Shown here: positions 36,411-46,701 of the stretch, one piece after another | Position numbering within the stretch: position 1 is the stretch's first letter | Layout of the letters: each line of letters opens with the position of its first letter | Assembly (NCBI RefSeq): GCF_022581195.2 | Contig: NC_061463.1 | Coordinates: 3,224,001 to 3,288,000 of the forward strand | Reading direction: 5' to 3' | DNA length: 64,000 nt | Origin: Helicoverpa zea | Lineage: Eukaryota; Arthropoda; Insecta; Lepidoptera; Noctuidae | The notes under the pieces: model-generated | Databases searched by the model: none | Told to the model about the DNA's origin: nothing | The model's input: the letters and a program-made list of their open reading frames with translations, nothing else | Made by a program: the position numbers and the translations under genes

Positions 36411-36490
36411 GAGAAAAAAGTAACTATCTCGAAAAATGGGCTATATAACACTAATATAACATTTCAAATGGAACAGTTCAGTTCAGCTTA

Positions 36491-37284
36491 TTAATATTGG
36501 TTTGAATTGGCGAGTAAAACTAAGCATCATATTTTTTTTTGAAATATAGTGATATTACTCCTACACTTATAATACAAAACGTTGTCAGATTTTTTGCATA
36601 AAACGTGAGAGCATCATCGCTTCATAATATTAAAACATGTCTGTCAGTAAAATAACTGAAAACTGAAAAAGCGTTTATCAGTTTTATGTCCCCAAAACAG
36701 AGAAAACTTTCGCCTTTTTATTTATTATTTTTGCTCACAAATTATATGAAAACACATAGGTATTCCAATTTCGGTGTTTCACCCCCAATGTGCCAAAACG
36801 TGGACAATTGTATGCGTAGGTGTTCCACTTTGGGTTTTTTTGCTCAACGATAAAGTTACGAATTTAATCTAGCGCACTCTCCAAACATTTTTGGAAAAGC
36901 CATATTTTTTTTGTAATATTTTTAATGAGTTTTTAACGTCTCTAAGGAAATGATCGAGAGTGCTTGTTCGACAGTGTTTTATGAATCGCTATACAAAAAT
37001 GTTATTTGAGAAGCCATAGCCTGGTACGAGGAAAAATTAACGTTAATGCGTTTTATTTTAAGGGCTCGTGTGTTATTTATATTTTTGAGAGAAAAACGAT
37101 GTTGCTCTCAAATTCTTTCTTGTCAAGTAATTTTATTTGCAACGTGAAGTTAAATATTTTCACGTGTTACGTTCGTAAATTGTCGTTTGTATTCTAAACT
37201 CCTTATTCAATGATCATCTGAGTACAAAGATAAACCAACACGCAAATATTTAGCTCATCTGTGGCGTTTAATAGTTCCAGCGTC
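36491..37284. other. stretch without recognised gene
   Basis: AT-rich; no coding or repeat feature recognised. Confidence 0.45.
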
Positions 37285-37385
37285 CAGCGCCTGTTGCGCG
37301 ATTAGAATAATATTGCAACTTGCTCCCGCTAATGTATTAGTGGAACCGAGTTGCAATATTATTCCACGCCGTTGTATGCGCCATC
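37285..37385. repeat. near-complete palindrome of about 100 bp
   Basis: GAATAATATTGCAACT (37305-37320) pairs perfectly with AGTTGCAATATTATTC (37349-37364). Between them CCGCTAAT and ATTAGTGG pair 7 of 8 around a 2-base centre. Outside, CGCCTGTTGCGCG pairs partly with CGCCGTTGTATGCG. The result is a long imperfect hairpin with almost no loop. It could be a MITE remnant or a hairpin RNA source; the tiny loop argues against an ordinary microRNA precursor. Confidence 0.55.
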
Positions 37386-38864
37386 GTGTTGAATTAGCGG
37401 AACGCAAATTTCACGAATATTAGTGTTTAGTATGTACTTAGGTTGTGTAAACTGTTATTAAATAACGTTGTTTTTGTTTCATAGTTAGCCATACATCAGG
37501 CAAAATTAGTTTTGAAAAAGTGTTAGAATATCTTCCTAGTATTTTTCAGGTTTAACGTTAGCAAAGTATAGCAAAAATGTTTACTCAGAATTTTCTCAGC
37601 AGAGCAAGCTACCGGCTAATCTTTAAACCAGCAGGTTAGTAGCTTCAAGATTACTCGGTAATTCATCGTCAAAACTTTCTTTCAAGAATTTTCTTGCATT
37701 TTTCTACGTTCTTTACAACTCTGTTGAAGTATTTTTAATTTTTCAAAGATATTTTTACTCTCAGAACATCTGATAATTTACGTAAATAATTTTGTATAAT
37801 CCACTAACAATGCAACACAAATTGATAAATTCAATATTTACGCAACAAAATCAAATAATTAACATGATATTCATATTTCATATTAGAATTAATGGATGAA
37901 TACCTAACAAATTATATTCAGGCGTAGAATTTACAGCTACAAATAATAGGTACCTAAAAGCAAAATTATCTCACTCACATCGCAGAAAAAACTTCGGAAC
38001 TCCAATAAGAAAAATAATGAGTGACCAATACAGCGTTAATTCATATACCCATAAATATGAGATTTGTTTGATACTTCAAAGGGAGAAAAAGCGCTTGAAT
38101 TAGTACTCAGGCGTCGGATCCTCGTAATTGAGTTAGTGCCCACACTCCGACTACCCTTAGAACGAGGCTATGAAACCAGCGATAAGAATACTCAATGATA
38201 CAGTTTTCAATCCATTCCAAAATAGGTGCCATATTGGACAATGGATTGTGAAAAAGACGGTATGGGTGAAAAGAATGTCACTAGAGCGATTACATCAAAC
38301 CCAAAATAATAAAATTGGTATAAGACTAATAGGAACACAAATTAAATAGGAACTGTAACAGCCTAGTTAGTGCGCCTGTCAGCGCAAATGCTTGTGTCCT
38401 GCGCAGTTGATTTATTTCTTTATGTGAGAACAGCCAGTTGACGAGCGTTGTAAGGGTATAAAATCATAACAACATAAGTTCTTTTTTATCTATATGGCTA
38501 TTTCTGATTAAAATATAGGCAGACAAAGTAAACATTTCATATCAAACGCTAAAAGTACTAAGATACAATATGAAAATTATTTGTCATAAGCCGTACTACG
38601 TCATGCACGCTAATTTCATGGCCTGATGTTCAAGAGTTCGCGGCGGATATGAAATCAATGCGATGAATAGACGAGAAACGAATTGCGGGGATCGTCCGGA
38701 GAAAGTTTGTAGCAGACAAACCGACGATACGCTACGCTGCCTACATATATCATTAACCACACGGATTTACGAATATTATTAATTATATAAGTACAATATT
38801 TATTATGTAACCTTTTAGAGTAGGAAAGAAGAAGGAAAATAGCACGCTGAATCATCTTTATTTT
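37386..38864. other. stretch without recognised gene
   Basis: No gene or repeat recognised. Confidence 0.45.
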
Positions 38865-39048
38865 AAACTAGCTTCTGCCAGTGGTTACCCTCACGTCCCG
38901 TGAGAACTATTGCGCATACTCAGATCAAAACTAACCTGGCCTTTCTCAATAAATGGGCTATCTAACACTGAAAGAATTTTTCAAATCGAACCAGTACTTC
39001 CTGAGATGAACGCTTTAACGCAAGAAACAAGCAGACAAACAAGCTATA
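38865..39048 (+). repeat. degenerate lepidopteran dispersed repeat
   Basis: AACTAGCTTCTGCCAGTGGT at the left, AAATGGGCTATCTAACACTG and TTTTCAAATCGAACCAGTAC in the middle, and AACAAGCAGACAAACAAGC at the right follow the order of a repeat I associate with lepidopteran genomes. It shares its middle block with 36434-36480. Confidence 0.5.
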
Positions 39049-40951
39049 CATATATCTGTAGTTAATTTATCACAGAGTAGTCGGTCACCGCATCACCAAT
39101 CAAAACCCAAATATTATTGACGTTATAAGCCTTGAGACACGTACATTAATGTAGTACATGCCTACTTACATAGGTTTGTATTGGCTAGATTTGGGTGAAA
39201 CAGCATCGCTGACACGCGGGAGCCGGATTACTTGCCATCGTGGGATTACCACCGCGAGTTCGTGTACTCTTAGTACTTCGGTGTTCGATCTATTGGAAAT
39301 TCACAAGAAAATTTTATGTATGTTGTTTTCACTCAAATTCAGAACGTTTTTACCACTTCCAAATATGTGGATCGTAAGAAATACTGTGTATATATATTTT
39401 TTTATTGTTCTTCTAGCTATATAGTCTTCTTATGGTGTTTTATTATTATCAGCTTCTAAATCATCTTCAATGACTTGAGAAGTATAAAGCCTCATTGGAT
39501 CCGAATGAAAATTGGAACTGACAGATCTAGGCTTTATTGAATTCAAATATCACCTACTATAAATCATATATTATTGTCTTACGAGTTATAAGTGTCTGTT
39601 AGAAGAAACTTTAGCTGCTTTCTTCACTTACATAAAATTCCACTTATTAATCCCACGGGTGCCCTCTCCATTGACAAACACTCGATGTTATGAACATAAG
39701 TCGGCATTTAATTGGAGCCGAACTTAGTTATCAAGTTAGAGAGACCGATGGATTCGATCCATTATGGATTACCCGTGTTGTTGTAATGAAGCTATTCAAC
39801 TCCAAGAATTATTTAGCTTTCGTGGTTTCTAAGGAGGTCTTATATGTATTTGTTAAGTAATAGAGCTGGGGTTGGAGTTTGGTGATTGAATGATTGGGGC
39901 TATTTTCTAGGTCTGATCGATACGACTCTGCAGTTTTAATTTTAGATAGGTGATCTTTAATTTTGACCTTTCCAACAACAAATTGACAGATTGAGAGAAC
40001 TTTCAAGACAGTCAATTTATCAACGCAAAAATCAACCCCCAAAAAAATAATTAAAATCAAAAGCCATCACAATCGAATTCCGATAAACTATAAGTAAAAT
40101 CACGATAGCCGAACGCTACCAATTATAAAACCGTTTTATATAGTAAATATAGCGTTCATTATTCGGGAATAATATGACGCTGAGGCAAGCGTTCCATTAC
40201 TGTGCATTACGTATTAATGCTTCGGCGGCCGCATGCGCTCCCCGCAGACGGGGAACAGACGGCTTTTATTACGCTGCAGGACATGGAGAAAGAAATAAAT
40301 GGACGAATGATAAAAATAGTTGGGAGGACATGGTTGATTTATGGATTAAGGTGTGTAAAGATATGATGTGGTAAGTGTGCAATGTGTGCATAGTTACGGT
40401 ATGATGCGCATCTTGAACACAAACATAACACTGACTAGGACTGCTTGATGCGTGCATTCGCTCCATACCTGAAGTATAATTAACCTAAAACTAACTAAGA
40501 GACAAAATACCTAACCACGTACTGTAAGCTAAATAATTTTATGCTCAACCTAATAAAATATGCAAAAAAAAACAGAAAACACGCTTTTTGTAACGTTTCT
40601 TAGCTAGTCATTTATTGTCATCAGAACTCAGAATGTGTGCCTTATCAAAGTGGGTCAAATTAAGATTCCAAGATTTTCTTACATACATAGTTACAAGTGA
40701 AGCTAATATAAGAGTGTTATAACTTACCCTAACCAAAAAGCAGAAATATACTCATATACAAAATATGTAGGTACATTTACTACTAGCCGAATTAAGACAT
40801 TATCCCTCCATTTGCTTATTACTCCGCGCCCAGCTAATGTCGGTAGTGGGTACTAAATGGCGCTAGTTTGATGACAAAGTCCTTGTGGTTATCACATAAT
40901 TATAGCGCTCTGGTTTAAAGTGGTGCGTTGTGTTATATATAAAATTTATAA
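39049..40951. other. stretch without recognised gene
   Basis: No supported gene. A 66-codon plus frame at 40174-40374 is GC-richer than its surroundings, but it overlaps an equally open minus frame and carries no motif. Confidence 0.4.
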
Positions 40952-41398
40952 ATGACAAAAAATAAGCCTTCTGTATTGATGCGAACACCAGAAAAAAAGT
41001 TGTGCATGTACGGGATGTATCAGAATATCACCAACTTCCAAGAATGGTCAAGTAGATGATCAATTTCTGCTGATGGCTTTTATTTATTTCGTTGTGTGAA
41101 AAAAGGTCTTTATGAAGAAGTAAGTTTACCAAATACGGATGGTGTGAAAACTAAATCAATATTTAACGTGATTTGCGTAAGTGTAAAACAAAACATGAAG
41201 TACGTTTTGCCTTTGAAACCAGTCTTCGAGAAAGTACTCAATAAGAACTTGAAAATGTTACAGTTCCTACGTTAACACAGAGTGAGGAAATCAAAGTTTT
41301 ATTAGATACTTCGTGGAATGGTCTGGCTACTGAGATACGAGCCTACATCGATTGCTACAGAGACCAAATGATAGCGCACGTGCTCACAGTCTGAGCAA
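40952..41398 (+). pseudogene. possible decayed coding region, unknown family
   Basis: An ATG at 40952 opens a 107-codon frame broken once by TGA (about codon 36) and ending at TAA 41273-41275. It includes TPEKKLCMYGMYQNITNFQE and GFYLFRCVKKGLYEEVSLP. From about 41220 a second frame is open to a TGA near 41396, with SEEIKVLLDTSWNGLATEIR and YIDCYRDQMIAHVLT. Two consecutive long frames with one interruption each could be a gene that lost frame. Chance is also plausible in DNA this AT-rich. No family recognised. Confidence 0.25.
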
Positions 41399-42944
41399 TA
41401 GATCTCAACAGTTCTAAATATAGCATATTGAGATCTGATGAGCTTAAATTTTTGAGAGACAGGTTTTTGAGAATTAGCAAAATAAATAGTAAAATATTCT
41501 TAGTGAAGGCCGCATTTTCAAAAAAATATCACTCACTAGCCTATATCATTGGGCCTACCTGCATCCCGTGATACGTCGCATCATACTATGCTATCTAACA
41601 CAGCTTTGGAATAAAAACATAGACATCTCTATTTTTCAACTCCTCAAAGTCCTGTCCCAAGCAATTGTTCACCCAAAAACCTCAGAACAACAGCACTCCA
41701 AACCAATAAACCCCAGAACAGAACACAAGAAAATGATGCAAGTTAAGTGAACCGCAACAAATGCATACGTCTTTGTCTGTACCAGGAAAACATAATTTAG
41801 CAGGGGCGTATGCCAACCAATGCTTAAGCTCAGTTTCCTATGCAAATCGAGTTCGTCACGGCATTGGCCAGGAAAGCGAGGCGTTAAACAATTGGATCTT
41901 CATATTGAATGGGAGACCTCTCACGTGTAATCGTATATAAAGAAGGAATGTAGACGTTATATTGGTTGTATGTGAAATATATTGTATTTCGATACATTTT
42001 TGGGAATTTGAAAGAGTATTTTTTATGTTTTGACAAGTTAAGAACTGAACTGGTTGAGATAAAAATATGGTGTAGTAAGGAAAAGTCAATGACAACAAAT
42101 TAAGCAAAAATACTCTTCAATAATATACCTAAAATATTGTCCTAAGTCTGACAAATACTGTGATGGAAACCGAAAAAAAAAAAAACAGACAGGTCAAACT
42201 GAGAATCTCCCTTTTCTTGAAGTCGTTTATATACATACATTGGCAAACACGTTGTCGAAGTGCCGAAAGATCTTTCAGGCGGAACTGCGAAAAACAGGCA
42301 GTGGAGCATAAAATACTTACTTATCTTGTTCCAAAAAATAAGTGTAACTTTACACCAAAATGTAGTTTCGTGGTTGTTCCGTGAAACAAACGAAGTGGAA
42401 TACTTGATGTGTGAAATTTGTTAAGAGTGTATCAGCTTGCTCGCTTTTAAGAAGTTTTGGCAGTGTTACGTGTACTGGGAAATTGATACCACTCGTGAAA
42501 ATACGTAGGTGAGCTTACTTTCAAATAGTTGCTAATGGTAATTCTATCTGTTTACCTGGAAAGTAAAGTTCGACACAGAGGTGAACGAAATAAGGTCCAA
42601 AATGGTCTAGCTTTGCAAACTAGTCTTCATCTGCTCTCATCTTCATAAAATATTGACACTACTCAATTTAGAGAAATATACCATTTTATCTTAAAGAATG
42701 TTTTCGTTTTTATTCAGACATTAATAAAAGCAAAGTAGGGACTATTAAGATTTTTACGAGTTGAGACATTTATTAGACGCTTATGAATAATATAAGAAGT
42801 GGAGATTTTGCTAATGTTGAAGTATATTTTACGATGACAAAATTCTTAGTAGTAATAAAGCTTCAATGCCTCTCTTGTCCACTATAAAATTTAACATTCG
42901 GGATTCCTAAATGAATGTCTATTTTCTATGTTCAAACGCCAAGA
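41399..42944. other. stretch without recognised gene
   Basis: AT-rich; small open frames at 41568-41750, 41856-42107 (minus) and 42160-42384 show no motifs. Confidence 0.45.
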
Positions 42945-43105
42945 AAGTTTGCATTTCTGAAGTTAGCCATTTGACTCCTTGCGCGTCCTGTTAGTACATA
43001 TTGTGTCGTGAAGCTCGTCCCAAGGCTTGGCTTGCTATTGGCTTCACAGATGTAAAAAAAATACACTATCGTACATGCGTGGCTAACTTCAGAAAAGCAA
43101 AGTTA
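42945..43105. mobile_element. hairpin MITE
   Basis: TTGCATTTCTGAAGTTAGCC (from 42949) and TGGCTAACTTCAGAAAAGCA (from 43080) are inverted copies with one or two mismatches over ~21 bp. A second stem lies inside (GTGAAGC ... GCTTCAC, about 43009-43046). No coding capacity; fits a small non-autonomous element of about 160 bp. Confidence 0.55.
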
Positions 43106-43469
43106 ATTGGTGCGAACTGTACAGTGTACATGTCTCTTCGTCGATATACCTGGCATTCCTAATGGCGAAATCGTGGGAAATCGTGCCTCATATGAGGTAC
43201 CTAATACACGTCAGTTCAAGTACTTTGATGAAATCTCAAACATTTGCTCAACAATACAGTAAACCGAGCTATTAGGCACTCAGTGGGGAATTGCTGTGGT
43301 GAATTATATTAGACGTCTGCCTATTGGTGCAATGAAGTATACATATTTATGGATTAGCTGCAATTAGATTTTTTTATTTTTATAATTTTGTTCTCCATGA
43401 TTATTTAATTTTAATACCTCTGTAGGTACTGGCCGCAGTTTGCTTTTACCCCATTGTTTTGTGTATTAA
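43106..43469. other. stretch without recognised gene
   Basis: AT-rich, nothing recognised. Confidence 0.45.
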
Positions 43470-43525
43470 TGGGAGGAGCATATGTTCAACATTGGACATC
43501 CTACGCCTACGGCTGAAATGATGAA
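43470..43525 (+). repeat. degenerate LINE/SINE 3'-end fragment
   Basis: GGGAGGAGCATATGTTCAAC, ATTGGACATCCTA and GGCTGAAATGATGA resemble the general 3' end of lepidopteran retroelements (gaggaggcc..cag(c)agtggac..gatgatga). It is heavily diverged and has no flanking duplication. Confidence 0.4.
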
Positions 43526-43857
43526 TTGTAATAAAACCGATATAAATAATACACTGTCTCAAGTTTGTCGACAGCCAGCTACATATTTCTTTAAATTTCA
43601 GTCATGAGCAAAAAAATCTGAGTAATAAAACTGCAAAAAACGTAATCCAAAACTGACGGCAATGTGACTTCGAAGCGCCATTAGGTGAGTCGTGAATGAG
43701 CAGCACTTAGTTCGTCAGACTACACGGTATCAGCTATCTAGCAAACAATTTGCGAGCTTGTCAGCGTGACGTGGCTTTTCTATAGATAGGGCTGATACTA
43801 AACATTTTTTTAAATAAAAAAGGGTGATAATTGTGATCAAAATTTTTAAAGGAAAAT

Positions 43858-44096
43858 GCATCGGAAAGCTTTGCTGTCATTGAACATCCTTGGCAGTCGA
43901 TACGGGTAGTCAGAAGCCAGTAAGTCTGACACCAGTCTAACCAAGGGGTATCGGGTTACCCGGATAAGTGGGTTGAGGAGGTCAGATAGGCCGTCGCTTC
44001 TTGTAAAGCACTGGTACTCAGCTGAATCCGGTTAGACTGGAAGCCGACCCCAACATGATTGGGAAAAGGCTCGGAGGATGGCATCGGAAAGCTTTG
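43858..44096 (+). mobile_element. 5'-truncated LINE 3' end with 16-bp target-site duplication
   Basis: Insert 43874-44080 runs from CTGTCATTGAACATCCTTGG to AAAAGGCTCGGAGGATG. It is flanked by exact GCATCGGAAAGCTTTG at 43858-43873 and 44081-44096. It is nearly identical to the insert at 60386-60645 over its whole length, but begins 50 bp further in. No coding sequence is retained. The exact flanking repeats and low divergence imply recent insertion. Confidence 0.88.
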
Positions 44097-45156
44097 TGAT
44101 ATTCAAACAATGACGGTGTCACATGATGCCTCAAAGTACACATGCATTTCATGTCACGGGATGCCTCAGAATACACTCACACAAATTCGTTGTGTGCGTG
44201 TCATGAAAATGGAAATCATATAGTCTTGATACTTGTACATTTCTATCTCATAAGGCATTAAAGTTTAATTATTTATGCTATCTAATAATTATAAAAACTA
44301 ACTTGTTGGCTTTAAAAAAATAGGAATATAGCACGGTATTATTTTTCTTGGTATATATTTAGCTACTTGGTGACAACCCTGTTAAAGGCCATCTATATTG
44401 GATAGTCATCGACTGAGATTTGAGATGATCTTATTTTAGAAGCACCGTTATTTTTCTATTTGAATTTTTGGTAATATGTATATTTTCAGCTAGATTGAGT
44501 AGGTAGTTTCAATTTTTCTTGAAATACCTGCAAAAATAAATTCTGAACATGAAATTAGAAGAAATAAGAATTATTAAGTAATATTTGCCGTATTCACCTT
44601 ATAAGAAAGGTCATAGGTATTTTTATACATGTAAGTGTCGTAACTGCTCCACAATGCCATTGAAATCTAAGGAATCAACGAACCTCAAACACAAACTAAC
44701 ACTCACTTTATTCCAAATTCAAACTCACAATTCAAGACGTAACATTGAACATAATATTCAATCAATTCGCATAATTTCAGCACCAATTATTCGAATGCAG
44801 ATTCCTCTATACTACGGGTGGCGAGACCACAAGACTACTGAGGCAAGAGCCAAGAAGTTTGCCTTCTGAATTGAATCTTCAATTAAACGGTGCCCGTTCG
44901 AACAGAACCGTTCGACTTGGCCCGTCCGTCTCGGTGCCCGAACTACGAATCATTACGAGAAACCAATATAGCGTTTTTTGCAACTCAAACTTTGAAATCG
45001 ATTCCTTTGCCTACCGAGCTAACTTCCTTTTTTATGATATCTGTTAATTGGTTTGGATTTTTTTTCTGTTATCCACTGTGCCAAGTTTCTTGAAGAATAT
45101 TTTCTTATTTAATGTTTAGGTTTTTAAGTTTCACACGTTTCATTTTTGATCATGGA
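44097..45156. other. stretch without recognised gene
   Basis: Nothing supported. A 94-codon plus frame at 44585-44869 is overlapped by other open frames further on and lacks motifs. Confidence 0.45.
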
Positions 45157-45237
45157 GGTCGAGTGCGATTCCAGATCAGCCAAGTGCCAATGTAACTTTA
45201 TAAAGTTATAAGTACTCTCTAAGTAATCTAGGACACA
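45157..45237 (+). repeat. SINE fragment (B-box side and body)
   Basis: GAGTGCGATTCCAGATCAGC then AAGTGCCAATGTAACTTTAT and CTAAGTAATCTAGGACACA parallel the sense strand of the full-length SINE (GGGTTCGATTCCAGGTCAGA ... TCTTGGACACCA). Both ends are missing. It directly precedes the long palindrome. Confidence 0.7.
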
Positions 45238-45248
45238 TTCTATGTAAA

Positions 45249-45807
45249 GATGAATCCCACCCAAAACAAAAATGTGAAAGGCTGCCAAGTTCGATAATAT
45301 GGAAATCCTTCGCCTATAAAAGAAGTGAGATCTGAATAAGTACCAAGTTCCATACACATACCTCAGTTAAAAATAGTTACTTTTTAATGATGTTACTTGG
45401 CAAGTTTTCACACACCTTCTTATAAACCTACTAAACGCAATGAATCAAGTATTTAATTTTCTATTAAAACTTGCCAAGTAACATTATTAAAAAGTAACTA
45501 TTTTTAACTGAGGTATGTGTATGGACTGCCGGGGCTGCGGGTTGTTCGAAAGAGATACCGCGGCCCTGGCACATAAAAGGCCTATGACGGAACACGACGG
45601 TTTTTAGTCAGTAAGAGTCTGACACTCCCTCACCGCTGCTAACCCACAGCGGGAGGGGTCATTTGATGATTTTTGACGTCGGAAAAAAAAAAAAGGTATG
45701 TGTATGGAACTTGGTACTTATTCAGATCTCACTTCTTTTATAGGCGAAGGATTTCCATATTATCGAACTTGGCAGCCTTTCACATTTTTGTTTTGGGTGG
45801 GATTTCA
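45249..45807. repeat. long palindrome (160-bp arms) interrupted by a SINE
   Basis: Left arm 45249-45408 is nearly the reverse complement of 45466-45524 plus 45708-45807. Sample pairs: TTACTTGGCAAGTTTT with AAAACTTGCCAAGTAA, and AAGTTCGATAATATGG with CCATATTATCGAACTT. Only a few mismatches and single-base gaps are visible, and the spacer is 57 bp. A SINE with its target-site duplication sits inside the right arm; removing it restores pairing. The arms contain no recognised gene, and no duplication is clear at the outer ends. It could be a foldback transposon or an inverted duplication, and a transcript would form a long double-stranded hairpin. Confidence 0.85.
45525..45694 (+). mobile_element. 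SINE-like element, copy 1, with 13-bp target-site duplication
   Basis: A 170-bp element starting ACTGCCGGGGCTGCGGGTTG and ending GATTTTTGACGTCGG plus a 12-A tail. It is flanked by exact GGTATGTGTATGG (45512-45524 and 45695-45707). GGGTTGTTCGAAAGAG near the 5' end is only loosely B-box-like, so Pol III transcription is uncertain. It is almost identical to copy 2 at 54848-55014. Poly(A), exact duplications and small size mark a non-autonomous element moved by a LINE-type reverse transcriptase. Confidence 0.9.
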
Positions 45808-46009
45808 TTTATTTTTGTAAGGTTGTTTATTTTATTTTTTTCTTATGATTAAGTTAGTTAAGGAAATGTCTCATTTATACTATCTTTCAGATTTTTGAAT
45901 ATGCACTATGCTTCTTACAAAGAAATGAACTAGATTAACTACATGGACTAGATTTACCAACTGACTGACATGACATGTTATCATATATTATGTTCGTGGA
46001 TCAAAGTTA

Positions 46010-46450
46010 CACATTCGTTATTTTCGAAAGTGACTCACACTTGGCCGTTTTCAGATTTTTACTTTGACTAAATACAAACCTTTGTAACGAATTTCAGATC
46101 GGTACGACCATTCGAAGATATATTATATAAATATAGATAAATTTAGTTCGTTTTAGTTCCTTAGGGGTATAAATTTACACTGGGTATTTTACACCTTCAT
46201 TATTTTGAAACCGACTCACACTTGGCCATTTTCAGATTTTTCCCATTACCTTGACATAAAGACCTACCTCCATGCCAAATTTCAAGTCAATACGACCATT
46301 GGAAGTGGTCTAGGTTTTTGATGAGTGAGTCAGTGAATCAGTGAATCAGTGAGTCAGTCAGTGAGTGTATAGTAAAAATAGCAATTTTCTGACGTCAATA
46401 TCTCAAGACCTACAATAGGTATATTAATGAAATTTTGTATTTTAGATAAG
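46010..46450. repeat. dispersed repeat with internal 100-bp direct duplication
   Basis: 46020-46117 and 46199-46306 are diverged direct copies: GACTCACACTTGGCCGTTTT versus GACTCACACTTGGCCATTTT, later AATTTCAGATCGGTACGACC versus AATTTCAAGTCAATACGACC. The second copy runs into a GAGTCAGTGAATCAGT microsatellite (46322-46372). This layout matches a lepidopteran repeat I know only by appearance; no family name is offered. Confidence 0.6.
46322..46372. repeat. GTCAGTGA microsatellite
   Basis: About six imperfect 8-bp units of the type GAGTCAGT/GAATCAGT. Length polymorphism between individuals is likely. Confidence 0.8.
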
Positions 46451-46642
46451 TGAGGGGGTCTCAACAGATACTAGAAATTTGAAATGTGTAAATAAAATAG
46501 ATTTTGAGTTATAGGGGGGTCGAATTTGGCCCGAAATGGTTCGTGTAATATAACCCACGGCCGGTGTGTCGCTTTTTTTGCTCGAACTTGGCGGACACAC
46601 TGCCGTGTGTCTAGATGAAAATATCTTGAGCTAACGTCGTGG

Positions 46643-46701
46643 AAATGCTCATTACTTCTCTGTATGAAAAGAGGCATGTGCCCTGCAGTGGTACAATAAA
46701 A
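46643..46701 (+). repeat. SINE 3' fragment
   Basis: AATGCTCATTACTTCTCTGT, AAAAGAGGCATGTGCCCTGC and AGTGGTACAATAAAA follow the distal part of the SINE at 36117-36410 with many substitutions. Confidence 0.6.

Larger units (their letters stand above)
36062..36490. repeat. old dispersed repeat split by a SINE
   Basis: The outer pieces (36062-36116 and 36425-36490) resemble a common lepidopteran repeat that begins GGCTTCCGCCTGCGATTTCAC and later reads AAATGGGCTATATAACACTA. A second degenerate copy lies at 38865-39048 (AAATGGGCTATCTAACACTG). A SINE occupies the middle, so the host repeat is the older layer. Confidence 0.55.

Noticed and set aside
46322..46372. Regular repeats as a CRISPR-like array
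   Set aside because: 8-bp tandem units without spacers; a microsatellite within a eukaryotic dispersed repeat.
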